From Chlorocebus sabaeus (lineage: Eukaryota; Chordata; Mammalia; Primates; Cercopithecidae): DNA of 64,000 bases. The DNA lies in the NCBI RefSeq assembly GCF_047675955.1, contig NC_132923.1, positions 92,563,137 through 92,627,136 on the forward strand, read 5' to 3'. The translations under genes were made by a program, and so were the position numbers. The notes under the pieces were generated by a model, which was not told the DNA's origin, did no database searches, and saw only the letters and a program-made list of their open reading frames with translations. Shown here one piece after another: positions 1 through 9,346 of the stretch (within the stretch, counting starts at the first letter, position 1; each line of letters opens with the position of its first letter).

Positions 1-748
1 CCTTTGCACACGTTCTGTTCCAGTCCTACTAAGTTTCTTTCCATCTTCACGTGGGCCATTTCTTTGCTTAGTGCCTTTGCTCATGTTACTCTCTTCTACT
101 GGAATGCTCTCCCTTCTTCAATCCCTTCTCCCCTTCTTGGTCTAAGAAATTCCTACTCAACCTTTAAGACTTGACTTAGAGCCAGGCGCGGTGGCTCAAG
201 CCTGTAATCCCAGCACTTTGGGAGGCCGAGACGGGCGGATCATGAGGTCAGGAGATCGAGACCATCCTGGCTAACATGGTGAAACCCCGTCTCTACTAAA
301 AAATACAAAAAACCTAGCCAGGGGAGGTGGCGGGCGCCTGCAGTCCCAGCTACTCGGGAGGCTGAGGCAGGAGAATGGCATAAACCCAGGAGGCGGAGCT
401 TGCAGTGAGCTGAGATCCGGCCACTGCACTCCAGCCCGGGCGACAGAGCAAGACTCCGTTTCAAAAAAAAAAAAAAAAAAAAAAAAGACTTGACTTAAAT
501 GTCACTTGTTCTAGGAGGGCTTTCCAGGCTGTAAGGGATGCCTCATCTTTAAATCCTTATTGCAACTGCTCTTTATAATCACAGTTGTCACTCTGAATGA
601 CAATTATTTCTTTACCAGTATGTCTTCTTCATTAGAATGTAAGCTCTATGAGGGCGGGGACCGTGTCTCTCGTTCATGTTCCTGTTCTGTGCTTTTTCAT
701 GGAACATGGCACAACATAAGTATTCAAAGAATGTTTGTTGAATATTGA
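1..748 (+). repeat. L2 LINE 3' region, split by an AluY
   Basis: The flanks 1-178 and 498-748 read as one old L2 fragment in sense orientation. They show the pyrimidine-rich 'ggaatgctctcccttcttc' segment, then 'aaatgtcac', then 'tgtaagctctatgagggc', and end with the 'tgtttgttgaatattga' tail. The AluY at 179-484 interrupts it. The left end lies outside the window. Recognition is from remembered L2 3' consensus features. Confidence 0.75.
179..484 (+). mobile_element. AluY, Old World monkey type (AluYRa-like)
   Basis: Full-length dimeric Alu with poly(A) tail and a perfect 13-bp target-site duplication (aagacttgactta at 166-178 and 485-497). It carries 'ggtggctcaagcctgtaatc' near the 5' end and 'gagatccggccactgcac' in the right monomer. 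These variants are typical of cercopithecid AluY subfamilies rather than of human AluY. Low divergence and an intact duplication suggest a recent insertion. Confidence 0.9.
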
Positions 749-2088
749 AAAAGTATATACTTGGCAAACAATGGGTTCAAGGTCTTAGGACTCTGCTGGG
801 GTTGCTAGAAGAGATGCTCTGAAGGCTTCAGATGCCTTCCTAAAAGCCCTCTAGAACTCTTCAGGTCTTGGGGCTGTGGTTAGACACTGGTTAGACATTA
901 AGATTGCTCAGCAAGTCCCTTCCCTGTGAATTAGAGAGTGCTGTTCAGGGCAGAAGATGCAGGAAGGGCTTGGGGCACTCAGAAGACGGGAAGGAACAGC
1001 CACTAAGGAAATGCTTCTTGGAGCAGGGCATCATTCTCCAGGAATTCAACAGGTAGAGATAGGACTGTGGTAGGCACTCCCTTTGAGAGAACAATGCCAG
1101 CAAAGGCTTGGAGGCTGAAAAGTGCAAAGTACCCTGATGAGTAGTAATTTGTCCCTTGGGCCTGGAAGACAAGAGGAGTCAAAAGAATGACTAGAAAATA
1201 AGGCTAGAAGCAGAGGCTGGAACCTGAGGATAGAGGATCTGACTGCCAAATCAGAACCAGGAAGGAGGACCTGTGAAACCACAAGGAGTCCAGTATAATG
1301 AAGAGGCCCCACTAATCTGGGAAGCCAGGGAAAGGTGACTGGCAGTAAAAGCAGCTTATTCACTAAATCCTAGGGGAAACATGTAGTATAATGGAGTCCT
1401 AGTAGGTTTGCAGCTGATACTTGGCTACATCCAGTGTGGGGAGGGAGGCAACATTGTCTGACCCAAATATCTATTTGAATGCACTAATTTACATGGGGAC
1501 TGAAAAGCCTCTCAGAGCAAAGCAAGTAAATTTGAACCAAGCCCATAACCTGATCAGGTATATACCAGCACAAGTAGAGTAAGGGTACATGGTTAAACCA
1601 ATGGACACCAAATTGCTGGAAGGACGGCAGAGCTCCAGCAAGTGACTTAATGATAGAGGAGGGTAGAGACTGGCAGAGTGAGCCAGTTTCCACAGGATTA
1701 AAGGTTGAAAAGCGTTTTTCGCTGCCTCTGGTTCAGCATTACGGCTCTAAATAAACGCATCCTACCTTGGCCACTCTGGTGTTAGTAGAGGTGCACCATG
1801 AGAAGAAAAAGGGCTGTTAGAATATGTGGAAACAGCTATCTCTGAAAGAATGAAGAGCTCGAACAACCCTGCTGTGGGGCTCCACATCTTCCACCTGTAA
1901 TGTGGAGGGAGTTGTCTTCTTTGCAGGAGAGTGCCATGTTCTCATGCTGTCATGGTACCAGAAGAATTGAGCCCATTAAGCAGAAACTTCAAGTACAGCA
2001 TCCACAATGCACCTAGTGGTAGAAGCCAGTAGAGCATAATACCTTGAGTCAATGGGTACAATTGAGAATTTGTGGGGAGCATTGCTAG
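749..2088. other. intergenic stretch, no recognised gene
   Basis: Unique-looking or highly decayed sequence upstream of the promoter. No convincing coding exon, RNA gene or clear repeat was seen. Confidence 0.5.
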
Positions 2089-2090
2089 GG

Positions 2091-2392
2091 ATTTTTTGTT
2101 TTTGTTTTTGAGATGGAGTTTTGCTCCTGTTGCCCAGGCTGGAGTGCAATGGTACAATCTCAGCTCACTGCAACCTCCGCCTCCCGATTTCAAGCGATTC
2201 TCCTGCCTCAGCCTCCTGAGTAGCTGGGATTACAGGCATGTGCCACCATATCCAGCTAATTTTGTATTTTTAGTAGAGATAGGGTTTCTCCATGTTGGTC
2301 AGGCTGGTCTTGAGCTCCTGGCCTCAGGTGATCCGCCCACCTCAGCCTCCCAAAGTGCTGGGGTTACAGGCATGAGCCACTGCGCCCGGTCC
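2091..2392 (-). mobile_element. Alu, full length, antisense
   Basis: T-rich start, then the reverse complement of both Alu monomers, ending in 'ccactgcgcccggtcc'. Divergence is moderate, consistent with an S-type copy. Open frames here are Alu-derived, not genes. Confidence 0.9.
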
Positions 2393-2799
2393 TGGATTGG
2401 TGTTTTTATAGGAACAGGTGGGTGCCTAGAATTAGCAAGACTGGTATATGAATATAAATGTAAACACATTTGTACTACAAGCCAGTATAGACTATTGGCC
2501 TGAGAATATCTGCATTGCTACAGATGAACTAACATGGCAGTCTAGGGAATCGGACTTTTGACTAGAAACAGAGCCACCAGGAGGCAGCAGTTTCTGAGTG
2601 GGTTTGGAAAGATAAAGAGAGCCTGGCCTGGAGAAGAGAAGTCAGCACCACTCCAAAGGGACCCGGGTGAATGCTGGCCTCTGATCAGTGATGCGAAAGC
2701 CCTAGCAGACAAGAAGAGAGAGCTGAACTTGAAGCTGAGGTGGGAACAGGCGAAAAGTAGGAGTGCTCATGGTTGACGACCAAACTCGAAGGAAAATTG

Positions 2800-3195
2800 A
2801 TGAAGGAAACTTTACTCACTAAGTACCTACCTTATGTTGGGTGGGCACTCTCTTCACTATATTGGTGAGAGAGGCATTATCTCCATTTTACAATTGAGGA
2901 AACAGGCTCAGAGAAGCTGTCTTCAGTTATTCATCAACTATATGCACATGGAATATGAAGATGAGACACAGTCCTGTTCCTTGAGGATCTCAGAATATTG
3001 TAGGAGAGAGACACAGAGGCAAACCACTTTATTACTGTGCTCCCCAGACAAGAGTAGATGTAAGGAGAAGGTGCAATAAAACCACAAAGAGATTTCCCAA
3101 GTCACAGAGTCAGTAGGTGTCAGAGCCAGGATTCAAATCCTGGACCATCTGGGTCCAGACCTCAGCATCTTCCACCATTCTGGCAGACCCTTAAG
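2800..3195 (-). repeat. MIR fragments, antisense, with possible L2 piece between
   Basis: 2815-2940 and 3085-3195 match the two halves of an antisense MIR: 'attatctccattttacaattgaggaaac' type text, then 'tcacagagtcagtaggtgtcagagccaggattcaaa'. The middle (about 2950-3080) resembles an L2 remnant and may be a nested insertion. Confidence 0.65.
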
Positions 3196-3248
3196 TCATA
3201 GTCTGAGTTCTGAGGAAGGGCAGTAGTAGCCTTTGCTACTAGCAGGGA

Positions 3249-3550
3249 TTTTTTTTTTTTTTTTTTTTTGAGACAGAGTCTTGCTCTGTCGCCAGGCTGG
3301 AGTACAGTGGCACAATCTCGGCTCACTGCAACCTCTGCCTCCTGGGTTCAAGCGAGTGCCCTGCCTCAGCCTCCCGAGTAGCTGGGACTACAGGTACACG
3401 CCACCACGCCCGGCTAATTTTTTGTATTTTAGTAGAGACGGGGTTTCACCATGTTGGCCAGGCTGGTCTTGAACTTCTGACCTCGTGACCCACCCACCTT
3501 AGGCTCCCAAAGTGCTGGGATTAGGAAGGCGTGAGCCACCGTGCTCGGCC
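3249..3550 (-). mobile_element. Alu, full length, antisense
   Basis: Twenty-T tract followed by a complete reverse-complement Alu ending in 'gtgctcggcc'. An imperfect duplication (ctagcaggga / ctagcagaga) flanks it. Confidence 0.9.
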
Positions 3551-3668
3551 TAGCAGAGAATGTTTAAAAAACAAGGAGAGGACATTGGGAATTGGGATGC
3601 GGCTCACAAATGTGATGCAGCTGCACATCAGACCCAGAAAGGATGATGGTGCCCTCAGGATTACCAGG

Positions 3669-3961
3669 TGTGGGTCGGGTGGGGTGGCTCATGCCTATAA
3701 TCCTAGCATTTTGGGAGGCTGAGGCAGGAAGGTCACTTGAGCGTAGGAGTTTGAGACCAGCCTGGGCAACATGGTAAAACCCTGTCTCTACAAAAAAACA
3801 CAAACAAACAAACAAAAAGTAGTCAGGTGAAGTTGCACAAACCCATAGTCCCAGCTACTCGAGAGGCTGAGGTTGAAAGATCGCTTGAGCCTGGGAGTGG
3901 GCCATGATTGTGCCACTGCACTCCAGCCTAAGTGACAGAGTGAGACCCTGTCTCAAAAAAA
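3669..3961 (+). mobile_element. AluJ, sense
   Basis: Dimeric Alu with the older J-type 'cctgggcaacatggtaaaac' and 'tctacaaaaaaa' linker region, flanked by a perfect 10-bp duplication (gattaccagg at 3659-3668 and 3962-3971). Confidence 0.85.
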
Positions 3962-3971
3962 GATTACCAGG

Positions 3972-5160
3972 CATGGAGACCCTCTGCTGGGACAGGACTG
4001 ATTCAGAGCCTAGAAGTGGCAGTGAATGGTTCTAGCTACGGGACCCCTGGGGCACCAGAGAGTGCTGGCTGGTCCTTAGGCAAATTGGGGCCAGAAAGAG
4101 GAGCTTCAAAAATCAAGCTGTGATTGAGAGGAGGGGGACCCATATTGGGAGTAGCACTGGGGCTACGAGAATGAAATCGGAAAATTCTTGGGCTGGAAGG
4201 AGAGCTTGCCCGCTGTCTAGGATCACGGTCTCCTTTTTACTTCCGTTGAGTTCAACACATCCTGACAGGATCATCTGCCTCTTTGAAAGCAACTCCTTTG
4301 CTTTCAAACTTTGCTTTTTCCTCCCTTTTGAGCACCAGATAGGGAAGAAATCTGGGGCCCTAATCTTTTCTAGGGCTGCTTTGCCTCTGACTAGTGGCTG
4401 GATAGCCCAATCAGATTTTGTACAGTTGGGACAAAGCTGTGGGATTCATGACATTTGTGAGCCACACCTCTGGAGTATGTGAATCATGACTCTCCCTGTG
4501 CCCGGGGGCAAATCAGGGTGGAGTCACAGGATTTGAGGTAAGGACACTGGGACTAGAGAGGGGACAGAGAGTAGGCAGAGAGTGGCGCAGCCTAAGGAAG
4601 AGAACCTCCCTGGGCAGGTGGCTCCATTTGATTTCCGATTTAAAGGGGAGGCTTAGATAGCCAAGAAGAAAAAGGCTAATAAGAAAAATATTAAACTGCA
4701 GTGTGTGTGTCCCCAGGGACTTTCTGTTGCCATGACTGACCTCCCGGAGAGCGCCATTCGTTCCCGAGCATGGCAGCTTTATAGGCACTTGTAGGCCTGC
4801 AAAGAACACCAATTTGCTGCTGCAGTTTGTTTTGATAACTGAAACTTTCAATAAATCTATATTAAAATCAAAAGGAAAATTAACTAGGCCCTAGTGAGGG
4901 GCACGGAGATAAGGGAGCACATTACCACCCTGGCCTCAGCCACCCCACATCCATCTCTTAGTTCAGATTCAGGTCACCAGGGAGATGAATGGCTCAGGCT
5001 CTTGGGGAACAGCTCTGGGGAAAAGCAGGAAGAAAGCGGCATGGCCAGATCCAGCCCTGACTCCTCCCAGAGCGGCAGAAGACTGCTGGGGGGTTGGGTT
5101 GGGGAGAAGAGGAGGTGGGGTGGTGGTGGTCATGATGGGAAGAGGGGTAGGAGAAAGGGG
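3972..5160. other. intergenic stretch, no recognised gene
   Basis: G-rich segment at about 5080-5165. No coding exon or confident repeat seen. Open frames here lack recognisable domains. Confidence 0.45.
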
Positions 5161-5169
5161 TAGGGAAGG

Positions 5170-5395
5170 GTGAGAATAGTAGTAATAGCCACTATTTACT
5201 GAACTCTTTATTCTAGGTAGTGCTAAGCAGTTGCGTATTTAATTCCAGTAACAGGTAGATACGAGTATTATCTACATTCTAGAGATGAAGAAACTGAACT
5301 TCAGAGAGGTATGTGACTTGCCGAAGGTCACAGATGGAGCCAGGACTCAAATCTGAACAGGTTCTCTCTCAGTCCACCCTTCTATGCTGTCTTAT
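5170..5395 (-). repeat. MIR, antisense
   Basis: Near full length antisense MIR: 'ccactatttactgaactc', then 'agagatgaagaaactgaac', then 'cagatggagccaggactcaa', ending in 'ctatgctgtct'. Confidence 0.8.
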
Positions 5396-5620
5396 ATAGC
5401 TTACAGGGACTACGATGGCAGTAGCAGTTCTTCCAGTTGCCTCATAAAATGGTTTCAGACACAGTCTGGGTTCTCTCAGCTGTGCCAAGGTTTGGGGGCT
5501 GCCATGCATTATCCTTGGGTCCTGCATTCTCTGTGCTTTGACTGCTGGTTAAGGTCCTAGCTTTGATGGCCACCTTGCTGCTTTTCCTGGTAGTTTGACA
5601 GGCCATAAGAAGACCTAACT

Positions 5621-5914
5621 GACCGGGCGCGGTGGCTCATGCCTGTAATCCCAACACTTTGGGAGGCCGAGGCGGGCGAATCACCTGAGGTAGGGAGTTT
5701 GAGACCAACCGGACCAACATGCAGAAGTCCTGTCTCTACTAAAAATACAAAAATTAGCTGGGCGTGGTGGTGCATGCCTGTAATCCCAGCTACTCGGGAG
5801 GCTGATGCAGAAGAATCGCTTGAACCCGGGAGGTGGAGGTTGCAGTGAGTTGAAATCGCGCCATTGCACTCCAGCCTGGGCAACAAGAGTGAAACTCCAT
5901 CTCAAAAAAAAAAA
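5621..5914 (+). mobile_element. Alu, full length, sense
   Basis: Starts 'gaccgggcgcggtggctcatg', ends in a short poly(A). Flanked by a 13-bp duplication with one mismatch (agaagacctaact 5608-5620; agaagacttaact 5915-5927). Confidence 0.92.
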
Positions 5915-6509
5915 AGAAGACTTAACTTGGTCCTGTCTTGTGTTCTTGCTCTCAGTGTTCACTTTAGCTCAGTCGCTTAATCCAGCAGCCAGGATGTCTG
6001 TGTGTCTGTGTACTGGACTCAGTTCATCTGCCTCCCCAAATTCACTTGCCCTTGCCTTGTGTGCACCCTTGACTCTGGCCATTGGCCACTTGTTCATTGG
6101 ACAACCCACCTGCCACTCCCACCTCATTTACTAACACCTCTGGTTATCTTCGTTTCCCTTGGGATGAGGGTTAGGTTTGGACACAGCCTCCAATGTGCCC
6201 ACTGTGGCGGGACTGCAGTTGGACCTGATCTGACCCAACCAGAGGCTTTGATTCCTCTCACCATTTCTAGTCTCAAATGAATGACTATACTTCAGGGTGT
6301 GGAATCTGGCACCCCCTGTGGCTACTGCATTGGTGGGGTAACACAACCCTTCCTTCTCCCTGTCACACAGGATGGTTCTACATACCTTGTACGACAGAGC
6401 AACGAGTTGTATTTTCTTTGAGGAACTGGCCAACTTCTCAGTAAGACACTATCTGGTACTTTCTTTCTCTCCTTCCCTGCTTCACTTCCCCCTTTCCCCT
6501 ACTCTTTTA

Positions 6510-6643
6510 TTTGTTTATTTAAGACACGGAGTCTTGCCATGTTGCCCAGGCTAGCCTTGAACTCCTGACTTCAAACGATCCTCCTGCCTCAGTCTCCTGC
6601 CTCCTGAGTAGCTGGGACTACTACATGTGTCACCTTACCCGGC
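6510..6643 (-). mobile_element. Alu left-monomer (FLAM-type), antisense
   Basis: T-rich start and a single monomer reading 'ccatgttgcccaggctagcc' through 'cttacccggctcc'. A 7-bp internal duplication ('ctcctgcctcctg') is present. No right monomer. Confidence 0.7.
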
Positions 6644-6720
6644 TCCCCTCACTCTTGATGCCTTGGGATTGTACTCCCCAATTAAATTTGAACACATAAG
6701 TTTTTCCTCAGGCTCCGTTT

Positions 6721-6864
6721 CCTTTTTTTTTTTCTTTTTCCTTTTATAGAGATGGGATCTTGCTATGTTGACCAGTCTGGTCATGAACCCCTGGGCTCAA
6801 GCAATCCTTCCACCTTGTCATGCTAAAGTGTTGGGATTTCAAGCACGAGCCACTGTACCTGGCT
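6721..6864 (-). mobile_element. Alu monomer (FLAM-type), antisense
   Basis: T-rich tract then a diverged single monomer ('gagatgggatcttgctatg' to 'ccactgtacctggctc'). High divergence implies an old insertion. Confidence 0.7.
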
Positions 6865-7354
6865 CAGGCTCTGTTTTCTAGGGAACGAGACAGCACACAA
6901 CAGAGCCACAGCCTGAGAAATCCAAGTGCTGTGTTAGGCAGCAGTGTAAGGTACCAAGTGTATACTGAGCTGTCAAACTGTTCTATTATTTGAATCAATT
7001 TGCCTGGTCTTTGTACAAAAAGAGCTTACAGTGTGGTGAAGTCCTGGAAGCTGTACAGTTGAGCCCTGGTGCACCAAGGAGGAAAGAACACATTCTGGGG
7101 AAGTCAAGGGGACCATTGAAGGCTCCACACAGGATGTTGGGGCTGGGCATTAAATAAAGCCTTGAATCCAGATAGTATAGATTTACTTCATTCTTACAGC
7201 CAAGAAGATTGGCTGTGCCTACTCTTAGGCTATAACTCAGTATATAACAAAGCTATCTCACTGCCTCTTGTCTTATTTTTGTATTTGCTTATTTTATTAT
7301 CTATCCTTCCTCCTACAGCCCCTCTCCAATTTATTTATTATGGCTTTCTATAGC

Positions 7355-7573
7355 CTTGTCCTCCCAGGCTCCAGTGATCCTCCCACCTCAGCCTCCTGAG
7401 TACCTGGGACTACAAGCACGTGCCACCATGCCTGGCTTATTTTTAAATTTTTTGTAGAGATGAAAATCTCATTATGTTGCCCAAGCTGGTCTTGAACTCC
7501 TGGTCTCAAAGGATCCTCCTGTCTCAGCCTCCCAAAGTGTTTAGAATTACAGACATGAGCCACGGCACCCAGC
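7355..7573 (-). mobile_element. truncated AluJ, antisense
   Basis: Begins inside the right monomer ('cctcccaggctccagtgatcc') and runs through the left monomer to 'ccacggcacccagctt'. Part of the right monomer is missing. Confidence 0.8.
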
Positions 7574-7574
7574 T

Positions 7575-7700
7575 TCCCTCTCCAGTTTAAAAGCTCCTTG
7601 AGAATACAGGTGTGTCGTTATTAATCAACGAATCCTCAGCAACAGAAACAGTGCCTGACACTTAAGAGAGGCACTATAAATACAGGTGGACTGACTGACC
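7575..7700 (+). repeat. L2 3'-end fragment, sense
   Basis: 'aaaagctccttgagaatacagg' followed by 'cagtgcctgacacttaagag' matches the typical L2 3' terminal region. Confidence 0.55.
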
Positions 7701-7799
7701 AACTGGGGTTAATGTCTAGGTAATAATAGGAGAATCTGTTTCAGCTCCAAGAATTGGAGGATAGTACCTCCACTTACTGACTTCGGGATAAGTCTGTCC

Positions 7800-8015
7800 C
7801 CGATGCTGTATATTCCCTCATTTGTTCACAGACATTTACTGCAGGCCTTCTTTACGCCTGCACTATGCTGTGTATTACTGAACAATAATGGAAAAAATGG
7901 AACATACATGAACAATATGGAAAAAAATGCTTTTCCTGAAGGACTTAAAACCCTGTGGGAGCGACAACAAGGAAACAGACAATTATAAAACAATATGATA
8001 AATGCTGTAGGTGCA
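7800..8015 (-). repeat. L2 3'-end fragment, antisense
   Basis: 'ttgttcacagacatttactgcagg...ctatgctgtgtattactgaacaat' then 'aaaaccctgtgggagcgacaac' resembles the reverse complement of the L2 3' end. Diverged. Confidence 0.5.
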
Positions 8016-8730
8016 CAGTAGAGTCACCTAACCTGTTATGTGGGTGGGATAGATGATGGCATTCCCTGATATGGGGATTACCAGGCACTCCCAGCTCAGG
8101 TGGAAACCGTTATGTTAAAGTCCGATCTCAGAGGTGGTAGGGCCCAGAAATGACATCATCCTAAGTGTAAATATGCAGACAACACACAGAGGGGCTTGGT
8201 AACTGAAGCTGGGCCCAGAAGATGGGGTCCTGACCGATTGTGAAGCTGTCAAAGCCATCATTGGCTTGGCTAAGGGTGAGGTTTCCCAGCTCATATCCTG
8301 GGACTCATGACTACCCAGAAAGGCATAACCAGGATGAAGAAACACAGGTCTCTCCAGCTTACTGGAGAGACTGACTGGGGAAGTTCCTCACAACTGAGGC
8401 CAGAAACCTTTTAAACAGAAGTTTCCTCTGAGTGGACCTGAACAAGCCAGTCTTCCTTAGGACGGCCCTTCACAAATCTAAGCATTTTCCTCTTAGCTTA
8501 ACCCCTCTTTGTCTCAGGTCTCCCCCAGGCCCACATCACAGAGTAGATGACAATAATTACTTGTTGAATGAACGAATCATGAAGAGTCATGTAAATATAA
8601 TCTGTCACGTTGTGAGCCCACATTCACCTTGCAGGTATATTAGAGGGCGGGAAAACGGAGATGGGGGACCTGGGTCGCTGTAGGCCTTAGAAAGTTTCGT
8701 TTTAAAAAAATTGCTTTCACAGATCAGAAG
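8016..8730. other. proximal upstream region, no gene seen
   Basis: Non-repetitive flank between an old L2 and the CpG island. A distal promoter role is possible but nothing specific is recognised. Confidence 0.4.
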
Positions 8731-8736
8731 TGATGT

Positions 8737-8749
8737 CCCCGCCCCCGCC
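8737..8749 (-). promoter_or_regulatory. Sp/KLF GC boxes
   Basis: Run of 'ccccgcccccgcc', two overlapping antisense GC boxes at the upstream edge of the CpG island. Confidence 0.65.
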
Positions 8750-8777
8750 TTCTCTTCTGAGTTCGTGCAACGTCAAA

Positions 8778-8790
8778 ACTACAAGTCCCA
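8778..8790 (+). promoter_or_regulatory. ZNF143-type site
   Basis: ACTACAAGTCCCA matches the ACTACAAnTCCCA core used by ZNF143/STAF at many housekeeping promoters. A CGTCA half-CRE lies just upstream at 8771-8775. Confidence 0.65.
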
Positions 8791-8812
8791 TAAGCCCGGC
8801 CGCCGGGAGTTA

Positions 8813-8819
8813 CCATCTT
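8813..8819 (-). promoter_or_regulatory. YY1-like site
   Basis: CCATCTT, the reverse of AAGATGG, fits the YY1 core. Such sites often sit at or just downstream of the start site of TATA-less promoters. Confidence 0.5.
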
Positions 8820-8889
8820 GACATACCTTAGCGCGCATGTCGGCGGGAGAGTGAGCATTTGGGGAGAAGAAGCCCCGCCCGACTGCAGC

Positions 8890-8899
8890 CCATTGGTCA
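8890..8899 (-). promoter_or_regulatory. NF-Y CCAAT box (inverted)
   Basis: CCATTGGTCA contains an inverted CCAAT box (ATTGG at 8892-8896) with good flanks. Confidence 0.6.
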
Positions 8900-9211
8900 A
8901 AGGGACCGGCAGCGGGCTCAGCGGTTGGCCACAGCGCCCGCCCGTCCGTCACGTCGGTCGGGGTCAGAGTGCGCGGAGGTGAGTCGGTGTGTTGTGGACT
9001 CGTGGTGCTGGCTGCCGCTGTTCAGGCGGCCGGGAACGGGCGGTGGGGAGCGGGCGGAGCTGGCCTTGCCTCTGCCTGGCCGGCGCCGCAGTCGGCGCGG
9101 GCTGCGCCCGCCGCCGCCAACTGCCCTGAGCGCCTGCTGAGGCCGAGGGAGACGTCGGGGCCTGCACCTGGAGGGAGCCTGCCGCGCTGGCCCCGAGGAG
9201 GGGGCGTTGCC

Positions 9212-9346
9212 ATGGCGACAGCCTCTCCCGCTGCTGACGGGGGACGGGGGCGGCCCTGGGAAGGAGGGCTGGTCTCCTGGCCCCCCGCCCCTCCCCTTAC
9301 TCTCCCCTGGACTTGGATGGGCCCAAGTTGGGGGCAACACCCCGGG
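9212..9346 (+). CDS. ERI3: ERI3 coding exon 1 (residues 1-45)
   Basis: First coding exon of ERI3, an ERI1-family 3'-5' exoribonuclease of the DEDDh class that binds prion protein in interaction studies; its natural RNA substrates are less clear than those of ERI1. The start ATG at 9212 sits in a strong context (gccATGG). Translation begins MATASPAADGGRG and ends SWGQHPG, a Gly/Pro/Trp-rich segment with no known domain. The exon ends in CCCGGG followed by donor gtgggt (phase 0). The same frame is open upstream to a stop at 8852-8854 but has no other ATG, so this is the first in-frame AUG. Adding exons 2-6 gives 758 nt of continuous frame (residues 1-252 and two bases of 253), about three quarters of the roughly 337-residue protein I remember. 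GC-rich composition contrasts with the later exons because it lies in the CpG island. Confidence 0.93.

Noticed and set aside
2072..2503. Open frames of 60-140 codons with 'LECSGAISAHCNLRLPGSS'-like text, here and at many other sites
   Set aside because: This is the well-known translation of Alu sequence and coincides with Alu copies, not host genes.
6305..6325. CTCF-like sequence 'ggcaccccctgtggc'
   Set aside because: On the reverse strand it reads CCACAGGGGGTGCC, which lacks one base of the core spacing; weaker than the sites at 19987 and 45917.
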